DNA from: Rhodospirillales bacterium URHD0017
GTDB taxonomy: Bacteria > Pseudomonadota > Alphaproteobacteria > Reyranellales > Reyranellaceae
DNA length: 64,000 nt
Reading direction: 5' to 3'
NCBI GenBank assembly: GCA_900110395.1
Contig: FODP01000015.1
Coordinates: 1 to 64,000 of the forward strand
The notes beneath the pieces were generated by a model, which did no database searches, was not told the origin of the DNA, and worked only from the letters and a program-made list of their open reading frames with translations. Every line of letters begins with the position of its first letter. The stretch's first letter is position 1. Of the stretch, positions 44,101 through 53,207 are shown piece after piece. The translations under genes were made by a program, and so were the position numbers.

Positions 44101-44652
44101 GCCTTCAGCCCGCTGACGTCGGGCGATCCGCAGCGCTGGAAGCGCGGCCAGCTGCTGCATGAGCTGCTGCGCCATCTGCCGGCGACGCCACCGTCGGAGC
44201 GCGCCGCAGCGGCGCGCCGCTTCCTGGCGCAGCCCGCACACGGGTTGAGCGAAGAAGAGGTCGCGGCGTGGAGCGACGAAGCGCTCGCTGTCACCGAGGC
44301 ACCGGCTCACGCCGCCTTGTTCGCCGAGAGCTCGCGCGCCGAGGTGCCGCTGACCGGCACGGTGCGGACCAGGCGCGGGACCTTCACGGTCAGCGGCCAG
44401 GTCGATCGCCTCGCCGTGTCCGAGCGCGAGGTGCTGATCGTCGACTACAAGACCAACCGGCCGCCGCCCGAAGCCGCAGCTGAGGTGGCGCTGGCCTACC
44501 GGCGCCAGCTCGCGCTCTACCGGGCGTTGCTGGCCGAGATCTATCCCGGCCGCACGGTACGGGCATTTCTTCTGTGGACGGCGGTGCCGCTGTTGATGGA
44601 AATCGAGGCAAAAACCCTCGATGAATCAATGCCGTACGCTGCCGCATCTTGA
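41116..44652 (+). CDS. addA: Double-strand break repair helicase-nuclease AddA
   Basis: The protein has 1178 residues. The UvrD-like helicase has Walker A VEANAGTGKTKVLTDRV near residue 40, LTFTKAAAAEMRNRL, the Walker B segment HVLVDEAQDTNPDQWEV near residue 415, GDIKQSIFGFQRADP, and ILTVHASKGLQAPIVYLPDT. The C-terminal nuclease has VLIVDYKTNRPPPEA near residue 1110. ATG 41116 overlaps the addB stop, and the domain begins at the expected distance. It unwinds DNA ends with AddB for RecA-dependent repair. Confidence 0.95.
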   Translation: MSVLDPALDPTLDPLALATRSQRRATAPGHSAWVEANAGTGKTKVLTDRVTRLLLDRVKPERILCLTFTKAAAAEMRNRLAAQLGRWAMMTDAKLDEEIEKLIDRAPEAVERVVARRLFARVLDAPGGINILTIHAFCQALLKRFPLEAGVAPGFDVLDEADARTLLRQAQDEQMEALARPDAPAELAEALASVAGRISVTEYAELMAQLLGERAWLLARIGDDVGLRRLRERLASELGCAPDDTAGQLASDACLDQAFDAAALQAAARALARGSKTDVSRAALIAEWLADAAGRPQRLASYSEVFFTEKRAILKRLASKAAIEAMSDIEEVLRREAERLAAVLDRINGAALVERTLALLRLGLDIAARYTRAKQRRAALDYDDLIVATRRLLESADSAAWVLYKLDGGIDHVLVDEAQDTNPDQWEVIRRLTEEFFVGQGAVERTRTVFAVGDIKQSIFGFQRADPRKLKEMREWFAERSRLADKRFVPVDLNVSFRSTPAVLDAVDWVFSEPDTVRGLAEPNDVIHLPSRKNAPGRVQLWPLVSTDEDETDTTQLESTQGAAAEPHQRLARLIAAHAGSLIGKERRAGGMGELLHAGHFMVLVRRRNEFVNALVKELKQAGIEVAGVDRLNLGEELAVQDLLAMARFVLLPQDDLNLACLLKSPLIGLGEDELFTLAWKRNGHLWRSLRERARARPFAAAHARLAGWLRRADYITPFDFFATALGPEGGRVRLLERLGHEAGDPIDELLARALQYQRAEGGSLQGFLHWFEAGGGEIKRDLDQNRRREVRILTVHASKGLQAPIVYLPDTTRVPRDEGRILSAEDGEARLWVPRADDANEAARAWRGRARERALEEQNRLLYVAMTRAEDRLYVGGWFGRRKPDRGCWYERIEAGLGASSQAEISPESPQPRGRAVPREFDFRELLPNDGWAGEGYELVNAGTIEAPEQAELGLEAASDLPAWAREAAPAEPDPPAPLAPSQPLPDEALAGPRAFSPLTSGDPQRWKRGQLLHELLRHLPATPPSERAAAARRFLAQPAHGLSEEEVAAWSDEALAVTEAPAHAALFAESSRAEVPLTGTVRTRRGTFTVSGQVDRLAVSEREVLIVDYKTNRPPPEAAAEVALAYRRQLALYRALLAEIYPGRTVRAFLLWTAVPLLMEIEAKTLDESMPYAAAS

Positions 44653-44737
44653 CTCGCGCGAAGTGCGTTCCTAGCTTCACTCCCCAAGGGCGGCGCCGGT
44701 CGATCGACTGGCCTGTAGTGTTTTTGGGAGAACCCAT

Positions 44738-45058
44738 ATGACCGTCAAAGCGACCGATACCTCTTTCGAGCAGGAAGTCCTGAAGTCCGACACGCCCGTC
44801 CTGGTCGACTTCTGGGCCGAGTGGTGCGGCCCGTGCCGCATGATCGGCCCCTCGCTGGAGGACATCGCCAAGGAGATGGATGGCAAGCTCAAGGTGGTGA
44901 AGGTCAACATCGACGAGAACCCGGCGACGCCGTCGCGTTACAACGTCCGTTCGATCCCCACCCTGCTGCTGTTCAAGAACGGCCAGGTCGCCGCCACCAA
45001 GATCGGCGCCGAGCCCAAGCAGAAGCTGGTGAGCTGGATCAACACCGTCGTCAGCTGA
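44738..45058 (+). CDS. trxA: Thioredoxin
   Basis: This 106-residue thioredoxin has the redox-active WCGPC (Cys30 and Cys33), the cis-proline loop VRSIPTLLLF near residue 71 and KNGQVAATKIGA. It reduces cytosolic disulfides with electrons from thioredoxin reductase. It is 85 bases after addA and convergent with folC with only four bases between the stops. Confidence 0.97.
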   Translation: MTVKATDTSFEQEVLKSDTPVLVDFWAEWCGPCRMIGPSLEDIAKEMDGKLKVVKVNIDENPATPSRYNVRSIPTLLLFKNGQVAATKIGAEPKQKLVSWINTVVS

Positions 45059-45062
45059 TCGT

Positions 45063-46352
45063 CTACCCGTTGCGGGCCAGCACGGTGCCCGCGAGGTAGA
45101 GCGAACCGCAGATCAGGATGCGCATCGGCGCGGGCTGGGTGGCCAGAAGGTCTTCCAGCGCCGCGCCGACGTCGTTTGCGGGCAGGCAATCCAGACCGAC
45201 GTCGGCCGCCTGCGCACAGGCCTCCTGCGGCGTGTAGGCGGCATGGCCTTCGATCGGCACGGCGCGCGCCGTGCGGGCATAGCGCCCCAAGGGCCGCAGG
45301 AAACCCGAGGCGTCCTTGGTCGTGAGCATGCCGAAGATCAGGTAGAGCGGCAGGGCCGCCGGCTCCGTCGCCCATTCGGCGGCCTGGCGGGCCAGCACGA
45401 CGCCGCAATCCTCGTTGTGGCCGCCGTCGAGCCACAGCTCGGCGGCCGGCGGCAGAGCTTCGACCAGGGGACCGCGCGTCAGCTTCTGCAGGCGGGCGGG
45501 CCAGTCGACCGAGGTCAGGCCGTTCCTCACCGCCGCATCGTCGATGCGGAACTGTGCGGCGCGCAGCCGTTCGATGCAGGCGACCGCGGTGGCGGCGTTA
45601 TCGATCTGATGGGCGCCGACCAATGCCGGCGCCGGCAGGTCGATGCCCAAAAGGTCGCTGTCGTAGCGGAAGCCCGTGGGCGTCGGCTTGACCTGCCATT
45701 CGCGTCCCATGCGGAACAACGGAGCGGCGAGCTCGGCGGCCCGGCTGGCGATCACGCCGGCGCTCGCTTCGCGCTGGCGGCCGATCACGGCGGGCACGGC
45801 GCGCTTCAGGATGCCGGCTTTCTCTGCAGCGATCTTCTCCAGAGTGTCACCGAGGAAGCTCGTGTGGTCGTAGCCGATCGGCGTAATGGCCGCGAGGGCG
45901 GGATTGACCACGTTGGTCGTGTCGTTGCGCCCGCCCATGCCGACCTCGAGCACGGCGAGATCGGCCGGGACGCGGGCGAAGGCCAGGAACGCCGACACCG
46001 TCGTGATCTCGAAGAAGGTGATCGGCTGCTCGTTGTTGGCCTGCTCGGCCTCGGTCAGCACGTCCTCCAGCATGTCGTCGCTGATCAATTCGCCGGCGAC
46101 GCGGATGCGCTCGTTGAAGCGCACCAGGTGCGGCGAGGTATAGACATGGACGCGATAGCCCGCCGCTTCGGCCATGGCACGCAGGTAGGCGACCAGCGAG
46201 CCCTTGCCGTTGGTGCCGGCGACATGGACGATCGGCGGCAGCTTGAGATGCGGCGAGCCGACATCCGCCAGCAGCCGTTCGATGCGCCCAAGCTCGAGAT
46301 CAATGAGCTTGGGATGCAACCGCATGAGGCGGTCGAGGATCGCATCGGTCAT
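45063..46352 (-). CDS. folC: Folylpolyglutamate / dihydrofolate synthase
   Basis: The protein has 429 residues, a Mur-ligase-like enzyme that makes dihydrofolate from dihydropteroate and glutamate and lengthens the polyglutamate tail. The P-loop is HVAGTNGKGSLVAYLRAM near residue 43, followed by TSPHLVRFNERIR, the EVGMGGRNDTTNV segment, and LWLDGGHNEDCGV in the C-terminal domain. It lies 19 bases downstream of accD, the conserved accD-folC order. It converges on trxA. Confidence 0.95.
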   Translation of the reverse strand: MTDAILDRLMRLHPKLIDLELGRIERLLADVGSPHLKLPPIVHVAGTNGKGSLVAYLRAMAEAAGYRVHVYTSPHLVRFNERIRVAGELISDDMLEDVLTEAEQANNEQPITFFEITTVSAFLAFARVPADLAVLEVGMGGRNDTTNVVNPALAAITPIGYDHTSFLGDTLEKIAAEKAGILKRAVPAVIGRQREASAGVIASRAAELAAPLFRMGREWQVKPTPTGFRYDSDLLGIDLPAPALVGAHQIDNAATAVACIERLRAAQFRIDDAAVRNGLTSVDWPARLQKLTRGPLVEALPPAAELWLDGGHNEDCGVVLARQAAEWATEPAALPLYLIFGMLTTKDASGFLRPLGRYARTARAVPIEGHAAYTPQEACAQAADVGLDCLPANDVGAALEDLLATQPAPMRILICGSLYLAGTVLARNG

Positions 46353-46371
46353 CGATGTGGCCCTTGGGCTT

Positions 46372-47262
46372 TTAGCGGCCCGCGACAGCCAGGCTGCGGC
46401 CTTCGGCGGTCACCGGATCCATCAGGAGCGACACGAGGCGGATCAGGGTTTCCCTGAGCTTGTGGCGATGGACCACGGCGTCGACCATGCCGTGCTCCAG
46501 CAGGTACTCGGCGCGCTGGAAGCCCTGCGGCAGCTCCTGGCGGATGGTGTCCTGGATGACGCGCGGGCCGGCGAAGCCGATCAGCGCGTCGGGCTCGGCG
46601 AGATGCACGTCGCCCAGCATGGCGAACGAGGCCGACACGCCACCGGTGGTGGGATCGGTCAGCACCACGATGTAAGGCAGGCCTGCTTCCTTGACCTTGC
46701 GTACGGCAATGGTGGTGCGCGTGAGCTGCATCAGCGACAGGATGCCTTCCTGCATGCGGGCACCGCCGGAGGCGGAAAAGACGATCAACGGCGCCTTGCG
46801 GGCGACGGCGAGATCGGCCGCCATTACCAGCCCCTCGCCTACCGCCGTGCCCATCGAGCCGCCCATGAAATCGAAGTCGAGCAACGCCATCACCGCGGTG
46901 CGCCCACCGACGGCGCCGCTCGCCACGACCAGCGCGTCGCTGCTGCCCTCGGACTTGGCCTGCGCTTCCTTGAGCTTGGCGTCGTAGCGCTTGGTGTCGC
47001 GGAACTTCAGCGGATCGACCGGCACGCGCGGCAGCGGGTGCAGCTCGTACTTGCCCTCGTCGAACAGGTGCGGCAGGCGCTTCAGCGGCCGGATGCGCAT
47101 GTGATGGCCGCAGTGGGTGCAGACCTCCTGGTTGGCCTCCCAGTCGCGCATGAACAGCATCTGCTCGCACTTGGGGCACTTCAGCCAGAGATTCTCCGGC
47201 GTCTCCTTGCGCGAGATCAGAGCCTTGAGCTTGGGTCGGACGAAGTTCGTCAGCCAGTTCAT
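46372..47262 (-). CDS. accD: Acetyl-CoA carboxylase carboxyltransferase subunit beta
   Basis: The protein has 296 residues. The N-terminal zinc ribbon has two CxxC pairs (WLKCPKCEQM and VCTHCGHH). The carboxyltransferase core has GGRTAVMALLDFDFMGGSMG and SASGGARMQEGILSLMQ. It pairs with AccA (not here) to transfer the carboxyl group from biotin to acetyl-CoA in fatty acid synthesis. In many alphaproteobacteria accD directly follows trpA. Here three genes stand between them. Confidence 0.97.
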   Translation of the reverse strand: MNWLTNFVRPKLKALISRKETPENLWLKCPKCEQMLFMRDWEANQEVCTHCGHHMRIRPLKRLPHLFDEGKYELHPLPRVPVDPLKFRDTKRYDAKLKEAQAKSEGSSDALVVASGAVGGRTAVMALLDFDFMGGSMGTAVGEGLVMAADLAVARKAPLIVFSASGGARMQEGILSLMQLTRTTIAVRKVKEAGLPYIVVLTDPTTGGVSASFAMLGDVHLAEPDALIGFAGPRVIQDTIRQELPQGFQRAEYLLEHGMVDAVVHRHKLRETLIRLVSLLMDPVTAEGRSLAVAGR

Positions 47263-47308
47263 GGCGGCGGTATCGCACGAACGGCCGCCCCGGCCAAGGC
47301 GTCGGCCG

Positions 47309-48520
47309 TCACCGCCAGAACAGGCCGAAAGGCGCCACGATTTCCTGGGGTTTCTTCACCTGGCAGAACAATTTTCGCGCCTGATAGTCAGCGCACAGCG
47401 CCTGCGCCGTGGCGGGCTCGAGATCGGCGATGATGGCGGCCTGCTTGGTCACCTTGTTGGACGTGACGGGCAGGATCCATTCCTTGCCGAGCCGCGTGAA
47501 GCCGAGCCGGGCGATGTCGGACTGCCCGACGTCGTAGGCGTGGCGGGCCGAGCGCCAGTCCGGATAGGTGCCGAGCCAGGCCGCGTCGCCTGGCATGTCG
47601 TAGCGGATGGTGCCGCACTCGCTCTGGTCGAGCACCGTCGCCGGGCCGCCCTGGCCATTGCGCAGCTGCCAGATCTTGGGCCGGTTGCCGCCGGTCTTGA
47701 GCGCATAGGCCTCGTCGAGGAGCCGGACGATGAATTCATCGCGCAGGTCGGCGCGGCGGAAGCCGAAGGCGACGGCGATCAGCCGCCGTCCGTCGCGCAC
47801 CGCGCTGCCCACGATGTTGAAGCCTGAGGCGCAGACGAAGCCCGTCTTCAGCCCGTCGGCATAGGGCGCATAGAGATCGAGAAACTTGATGCCCGGTCCG
47901 ACCTTGGTCTTGCCGAGGTAGAACTCCTGGGTGTGGAAATAGCCGTAATATTCGGGGAACTGCTTCACCAGCGCCATCGCCATCATGGCCATGTCGCGCG
48001 CCGTGGTGAGCTGTCCGGTGTCGGGCAGGCCGCTGGCGTTGCGGAACTGGGTGGCGTTCATGCCGATGCGCGCCGCGGTCTCGGTCATGCGCACACCGAA
48101 GGCGGCCTCCGATCCCGAGATCAGCTCGGCAAAGCCCGTGGCTACGTCATTGGCCGACCGCGCCACCAGCGCCTGCAGGCCCTGCTCGACGGTGATGCCC
48201 TGGCCCGGCCCCAGGCCAAGCTTGGAGGGCGGCTTGGCGCGCGCCACTTCCGACAGCGCCATGGGCGTGGCCAGTGTCAGCCGACCCGCCTTCAATTCCT
48301 CGAAGACGATGTAGATCGTCATCATCTTGGTGAGCGAGGCCGGATGCCAGAAGGCGCCGGCATTGCGGTCCAACAGGGTCTCGCCGGTATTGGCGTCAAT
48401 CACCACGTAGGGGCCGGCCTGGACCGGACCGGACGGCGAGGTGACCGCGGTGATCTGGGCACGCGCCGGAAGGGTGAGGCCGATCAGGGCGAGGATGCAA
48501 AGCAGTAAGCGAAATTTCAT
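47309..48520 (-). CDS. D-alanyl-D-alanine carboxypeptidase (PBP5/6 type)
   Basis: The protein has 403 residues with a signal peptide (LLLCILALIGLTLPARA). The active-site triads of penicillin-binding peptidases are SLTK near residue 64, SAN near residue 122 and KTG (DGLKTGF) near residue 225. It trims the terminal D-Ala of peptidoglycan in the periplasm. The C-terminal part (ADLEPATAQALCADYQARKLFCQVKKP) may be a SPOR-like or linker domain with two cysteines rather than the usual PBP5 beta domain. ATG 48520 starts the signal peptide; the upstream ATG 48556 is not needed. It is divergent from the hydrolase gene at 48589. Confidence 0.9.
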   Translation of the reverse strand: MKFRLLLCILALIGLTLPARAQITAVTSPSGPVQAGPYVVIDANTGETLLDRNAGAFWHPASLTKMMTIYIVFEELKAGRLTLATPMALSEVARAKPPSKLGLGPGQGITVEQGLQALVARSANDVATGFAELISGSEAAFGVRMTETAARIGMNATQFRNASGLPDTGQLTTARDMAMMAMALVKQFPEYYGYFHTQEFYLGKTKVGPGIKFLDLYAPYADGLKTGFVCASGFNIVGSAVRDGRRLIAVAFGFRRADLRDEFIVRLLDEAYALKTGGNRPKIWQLRNGQGGPATVLDQSECGTIRYDMPGDAAWLGTYPDWRSARHAYDVGQSDIARLGFTRLGKEWILPVTSNKVTKQAAIIADLEPATAQALCADYQARKLFCQVKKPQEIVAPFGLFWR

Positions 48521-48588
48521 TGCCGCCGACGCATGAAGACTCCCCGAGGGCAGCATACGCCCTTCCGCGCGCCCGCGGGAGGCATTAG

Positions 48589-49266
48589 ATGGGTGCGATG
48601 CTCAAAGTCATGATCGCCCCCGTCACCCCGTTCCAGCAGAACTGCTCCATCGTCTGGTGCGACGAGACCATGGAGGGCACCGCCGTCGACCCGGGCGGCG
48701 ACTTCGACATGCTGAAGGAGGCGATCGCCCAGCAGGGCATCAAGGTCACCAAGGTGCTTTTGACGCACGGCCACGTCGACCACGCCTCGGCCGCCGGCAC
48801 CATGGCCGAGCACTACGGCGTCAAGATCGAGGGGCCGCACCAGGACGACCTGTTCCTCATCGAAGGCCTGCCCGCCTCCGGCGCCAAGTACAACTTCCCG
48901 GCCTACAAGCCGTTCGTACCCGACCGCTGGCTCAGCAACGGCGAGACGGTGAGCCTGGGCAACCTCACCTTCAACGTCGTGCACTGCCCCGGCCACACGC
49001 CGGGCCACGTCGTGTTCGTGCACAAGCCTGCCAAGGTGGCGTTCGTCGGCGACGTGCTGTTCCGCGGCTCGGTCGGCCGCACCGATTTTCCCCGTGGCAA
49101 TCACGAGCAGCTGCTGAACTCGATCCGCCAGCGTCTATGGCCGTTCGGTGACGACATCACCTTCGTGCCGGGCCACGGCCAGACGTCGACGTTCGGCTGG
49201 GAGCGCAAGACCAATCCCTTCGTCGCCGACCTGCTGTTCGACGACGACGAAGAGGCGAAGGCGTAG
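48589..49266 (+). CDS. Metallo-beta-lactamase-fold hydrolase (glyoxalase II-like, YcbL type)
   Basis: The protein has 225 residues. The dinuclear metal site THGHVDH lies near residue 62, with further ligands in HCPGHTPGHVVF, VGDVLFRGSVGRTDFPRG and the final FVPGHGQTST. The short form without the long C-terminal lid of GloB resembles YcbL/type II glyoxalase-like thioesterases. A GGGAGG site precedes ATG 48589. The substrate, probably a glutathione thioester, is not proven. Confidence 0.9.
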   Translation: MGAMLKVMIAPVTPFQQNCSIVWCDETMEGTAVDPGGDFDMLKEAIAQQGIKVTKVLLTHGHVDHASAAGTMAEHYGVKIEGPHQDDLFLIEGLPASGAKYNFPAYKPFVPDRWLSNGETVSLGNLTFNVVHCPGHTPGHVVFVHKPAKVAFVGDVLFRGSVGRTDFPRGNHEQLLNSIRQRLWPFGDDITFVPGHGQTSTFGWERKTNPFVADLLFDDDEEAKA

Positions 49267-49277
49267 GTGAACTTGCT

Positions 49278-49302
49278 CCCCTTCGCGGAGTCCGCGAAGG
49301 GG
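49278..49302. repeat. Perfect 12-bp palindrome, second copy
   Basis: CCCCTTCGCGGA-G-TCCGCGAAGGGG differs from the copy at 26833-26857 only at the central base. It follows the hydrolase gene by 11 bases and may act as its terminator. Confidence 0.7.
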
Positions 49303-49387
49303 AGGTGTCCGCGAAGCCGACGAAGGGGTCATGAGCACCAATGCTGATGCTCATGACCCCTCGGTCGGCGTAAAACGCCGACACCTC
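49303..49387. repeat. Imperfect inverted repeat after the hydrolase gene
   Basis: GAGGTGTC...GCCGACGAAGGGGTCATGAGCA on the left pairs imperfectly with TGCTCATGACCCCTCGGTCGGC...GACACCTC on the right. It is another GC-rich foldback family, placed between convergent genes. Confidence 0.65.
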
Positions 49388-49414
49388 TCCCAGCTTCGCT
49401 GGGGAGGAATGAGT

Positions 49415-49786
49415 TTACGCAGTCAGGGACTGCAGATCCTGCTGGCCTGCTGCCAGCACGGCCGGGAGATCAGCGGCGTCGCCGACGTGGCCATAGCGCT
49501 GCTTCACGTAATCCAGACCGTGGCGCAGCATCTCCTTGGTGAAGCGTGCGGGCTTCGCCGCAAGCGCTGCCAGCACATCGGGCGAGCGCTCGTCGACCGG
49601 TCGCGAAAAGGCGGCAAGTTCGACCTCGGCGACGAGGTACATGCCGCACGCCATCGCGCCCAGGGCGTAGGACAGGCACTCCTCTTCCCAGCGATCGGGT
49701 TCGCGTTGTGCGGCGTCGAGAAGATCCAATGCAGCGACGAAGTTGGCGTGAAGCCGGTTCTTCCGTTCGACGTCGATCGGCTGCAT
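49415..49786 (-). CDS. Uncharacterised 123-residue protein
   Basis: A GGAGGAAACCG site precedes ATG 49786, which supports this frame over two others in the same interval. The protein is helical and soluble with LHANFVAALDLLDAAQREPDRWEEECLSYA, an ALGAMACGMYLVAEVELAAF helix, then RFTKEMLRHGLDYVKQRYGH. No family is recognised. It lies 96 bases downstream of trpA on the same strand, inside what is usually a trpA-accD junction. Confidence 0.6.
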   Translation of the reverse strand: MQPIDVERKNRLHANFVAALDLLDAAQREPDRWEEECLSYALGAMACGMYLVAEVELAAFSRPVDERSPDVLAALAAKPARFTKEMLRHGLDYVKQRYGHVGDAADLPAVLAAGQQDLQSLTA

Positions 49787-49882
49787 CGGTTTCCTCCGCT
49801 TTGACCGACGCGCATATGGGCGGTAGATCGTGACCCGACAATGACGGTCGGGTTTCCTCCTCGATTGGTCACAGCGGAGAGG

Positions 49883-50716
49883 TTACGGCTTGCTTACGCT
49901 GCGCACGCCGCCTGCAAGAGCCTTGACGTCGGCGAGCACGCCGGCGGTGAGGCCGGGCGTGGGCTTGCCGTTCGCATCGAGGCCCGCTTTCACGCGATCG
50001 ACGATGGCGGTGCCGACGACGGCCGCATCGGCGTGGCGGGCCACGGCCGCCGCCTGCTCGGGCGTCCTGATGCCGAAGCCGACGCCGACCGGCAGCCTGG
50101 TGTGGCGCTTGATGCGCGCGACATGCCTGGCGACCGCTTCTTCGGTCGCCGACTTGGTGCCGGTGATGCCGAGCACCGAGGCGAAATAGACGAAGCCCGC
50201 GGAGTACTTCAGCACCGCCGGCAACCGCTTGTCGTCGGTCGTGGGCGCGGTCAGCAGCACCGTGTCGAGGCCATGCGCCTCGGCATGCGGCTTCAGCTCG
50301 TCGGCTTCCTCGGGCGGCAGGTCGACCAGGATGAATCCATCGACACCCGCGGCCGCTGCTTCCTTGCAGAAGCGCTCGACGCCGCGCTGATAGACGAGAT
50401 TGTAGTAGCCCATCAGCAGGATGGGCGTGTCGTCATCGCCGGTTTCCTTGCGGAAGCGGCGCACCATGTCGAACGTGCCGTCGACCGTCATGCCGGCCTT
50501 GAGCGCGCGCTGGCCGGCGACCTGGATCGAGGGCCCGTCGGCCATCGGATCGGTGAACGGCATGCCAAGCTCGATCAGGTCGGCGCCGGCCACGGGCAGG
50601 CCCTTCAGGATCTCGTAGCTCACGTCGGCATTGGGATCGCCGGCCGAGATGTAGATCACGAGGCCGGCGCGCTTGTCGGCCTTGAGTTTGTCGAAACGCT
50701 TGGTGATGCGGCTCAT
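49883..50716 (-). CDS. trpA: Tryptophan synthase alpha chain
   Basis: The protein has 277 residues and a TIM barrel. GADLIELGMPFTDPMADGPSIQ contains the catalytic glutamate, and FILVDLPPEEADEL the second acidic residue. Loop 6 (SVLGITGTKSA) and the phosphate site (GVGFGIRTPEQA) are present. It cleaves indole-3-glycerol phosphate to indole, channelled to TrpB. It lies 16 bases after trpB. Confidence 0.96.
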   Translation of the reverse strand: MSRITKRFDKLKADKRAGLVIYISAGDPNADVSYEILKGLPVAGADLIELGMPFTDPMADGPSIQVAGQRALKAGMTVDGTFDMVRRFRKETGDDDTPILLMGYYNLVYQRGVERFCKEAAAAGVDGFILVDLPPEEADELKPHAEAHGLDTVLLTAPTTDDKRLPAVLKYSAGFVYFASVLGITGTKSATEEAVARHVARIKRHTRLPVGVGFGIRTPEQAAAVARHADAAVVGTAIVDRVKAGLDANGKPTPGLTAGVLADVKALAGGVRSVSKP

Positions 50717-50732
50717 CTCAGACCTTCATGCC

Positions 50733-51947
<1,215 letters not shown>

Positions 51948-52005
51948 AAAAATTCCTGTCGGGACGCGCGGACTTAGCAGCCCCGACTGGGGTCGGTCAA
52001 AAGCC

Positions 52006-52557
52006 CTACCTGCGCTTGCTCCTGGCCGATTTCCGCTTGGCCTTGGGGGCGGCCTTGCGGCGTGCGGCGGGCTTGGCCGCGGCGCGACGGGCCGGCGCAT
52101 CCTCGACTTCGACGATCACCTCGATCTCGACCGGGATGCCACGCGGCAGCGAGCCCATGCCGACCGCCGAGCGCGCATGGCGGCCGCGATCGCCGAACAC
52201 CGAGACGAAGAGATCGGAGCAGCCGTTGATCACCTCGGGCTGCTCGCCGAATTCCGGCGTGGCGTTGACCATGCCCAGAAGCTTGACGATGCGCTTGACG
52301 CGATCGAGGTCGCCCAGCTCGGCCTTCATGACCGCGATGAGGCTCAGGCCGGTCTGGCGGGCATACTCGTAGCCCTGCTCCTTGGTGAAGTCGCGGCCGA
52401 CCTTGCCGACCGGCAGCGGATGACCCGGCAAGCCCGGTCCCTTGCCGGCGAGATAGAGCAGGTTGCCGGTGCGCACGGCGTTCACGTAGTTCGCCATCGG
52501 CGAGGTCGGCTTGGTGAGCTCGATGCCGAGCTCCTTCAGCCGCTGTTCGGTCTTCAT
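52006..52557 (-). CDS. RidA-family protein with basic C-terminal tail
   Basis: The protein has 183 residues. The RidA/YjgF core (about 1-150) has NYVNAVRTGNLLYLAGKGPG, LLGMVNATPEFGEQPEVINGCSDLF and RSAVGMGSLPRGIPVEIEVIVEV. The last part keeps the arginine that binds the carboxylate of 2-aminoacrylate in active RidA. A tail of about 30 Ala/Lys/Arg residues, resembling a histone H1-like tail, follows and is not typical. RidA hydrolyses reactive enamines from PLP enzymes. Its place between trpF and trpB suggests it handles aminoacrylate leaked from TrpB. Confidence 0.85.
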   Translation of the reverse strand: MKTEQRLKELGIELTKPTSPMANYVNAVRTGNLLYLAGKGPGLPGHPLPVGKVGRDFTKEQGYEYARQTGLSLIAVMKAELGDLDRVKRIVKLLGMVNATPEFGEQPEVINGCSDLFVSVFGDRGRHARSAVGMGSLPRGIPVEIEVIVEVEDAPARRAAAKPAARRKAAPKAKRKSARSKRR

Positions 52558-52568
52558 GCGGTCTCCCT

Positions 52569-53207
52569 TCAGAGCACCTTCACGCGATCGAGGAAGGCGC
52601 GGATCAGTTCGACCGATTTCACACCCCGGCTCGATTCGACGCCAGAAGAAACGTCGACGACGGGCGCACCGGTCACGCGCGCCGCCTCGGCGACATTGTC
52701 GGGCCTCAGGCCCCCTGCCAGGAGCCAGGGCAGCGGGACTTTTCGTCCCGACAGGAACGTCCAGTCGAAGGCCTTGGCATTGCCGCCCGGCAGGGTGCCT
52801 TCGGCGGCATCGAACATCAGGCGATCGGCGACAGCGGCGTAGGTTGTGATGCCGCGTTCGACGTCGCTTGCCTCAGCCACATTGATCGCCTTCATGACCG
52901 GCTTGCCTGTGCGCGCCCTGATCGCCGCCACGCGCTCGGGTGTCTCCTTGCCATGGAGCTGCAGCAGGTCGATGGCGCCGGTCGCCAGCCGCTCGTCGAT
53001 CTGCGCGTCGTCGGCATCGACAAACAAGCCGACACGGATGACGCCCTTGGGAACCCGCGCGCCAAGCGCCTTCAGGACCTCGTTCGAGGTGACGTATCGC
53101 GGCGAGGGCGGATAGGTGTTGAAGCCGACGAGCCGTGCACCGCCTTCGATCGCGGCATCGAGCGTCTCGGCCGTCGTCAACCCACAGATCTTGGCCTCGA
53201 CCGTCAT
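52569..53207 (-). CDS. trpF: Phosphoribosylanthranilate isomerase
   Basis: The protein has 212 residues and a TIM barrel. The catalytic cysteine is in KICGLTTAETLDA near residue 8, with LVGFNTYPPSPRYV, LQLHGKETPE, and the phosphate loop WLLAGGLRPDNV near residue 162. VDVSSGVESSRGVKS carries the catalytic aspartate. It isomerises phosphoribosylanthranilate in tryptophan synthesis. Its start overlaps the pyrF stop by four bases. Confidence 0.95.
   Translation of the reverse strand: MTVEAKICGLTTAETLDAAIEGGARLVGFNTYPPSPRYVTSNEVLKALGARVPKGVIRVGLFVDADDAQIDERLATGAIDLLQLHGKETPERVAAIRARTGKPVMKAINVAEASDVERGITTYAAVADRLMFDAAEGTLPGGNAKAFDWTFLSGRKVPLPWLLAGGLRPDNVAEAARVTGAPVVDVSSGVESSRGVKSVELIRAFLDRVKVL

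Noticed and set aside
41062..44310. A 1082-codon minus-strand frame opposite addA
   Set aside because: It is entirely antisense to addA, has no recognisable domain and reflects GC-rich third-position bias.
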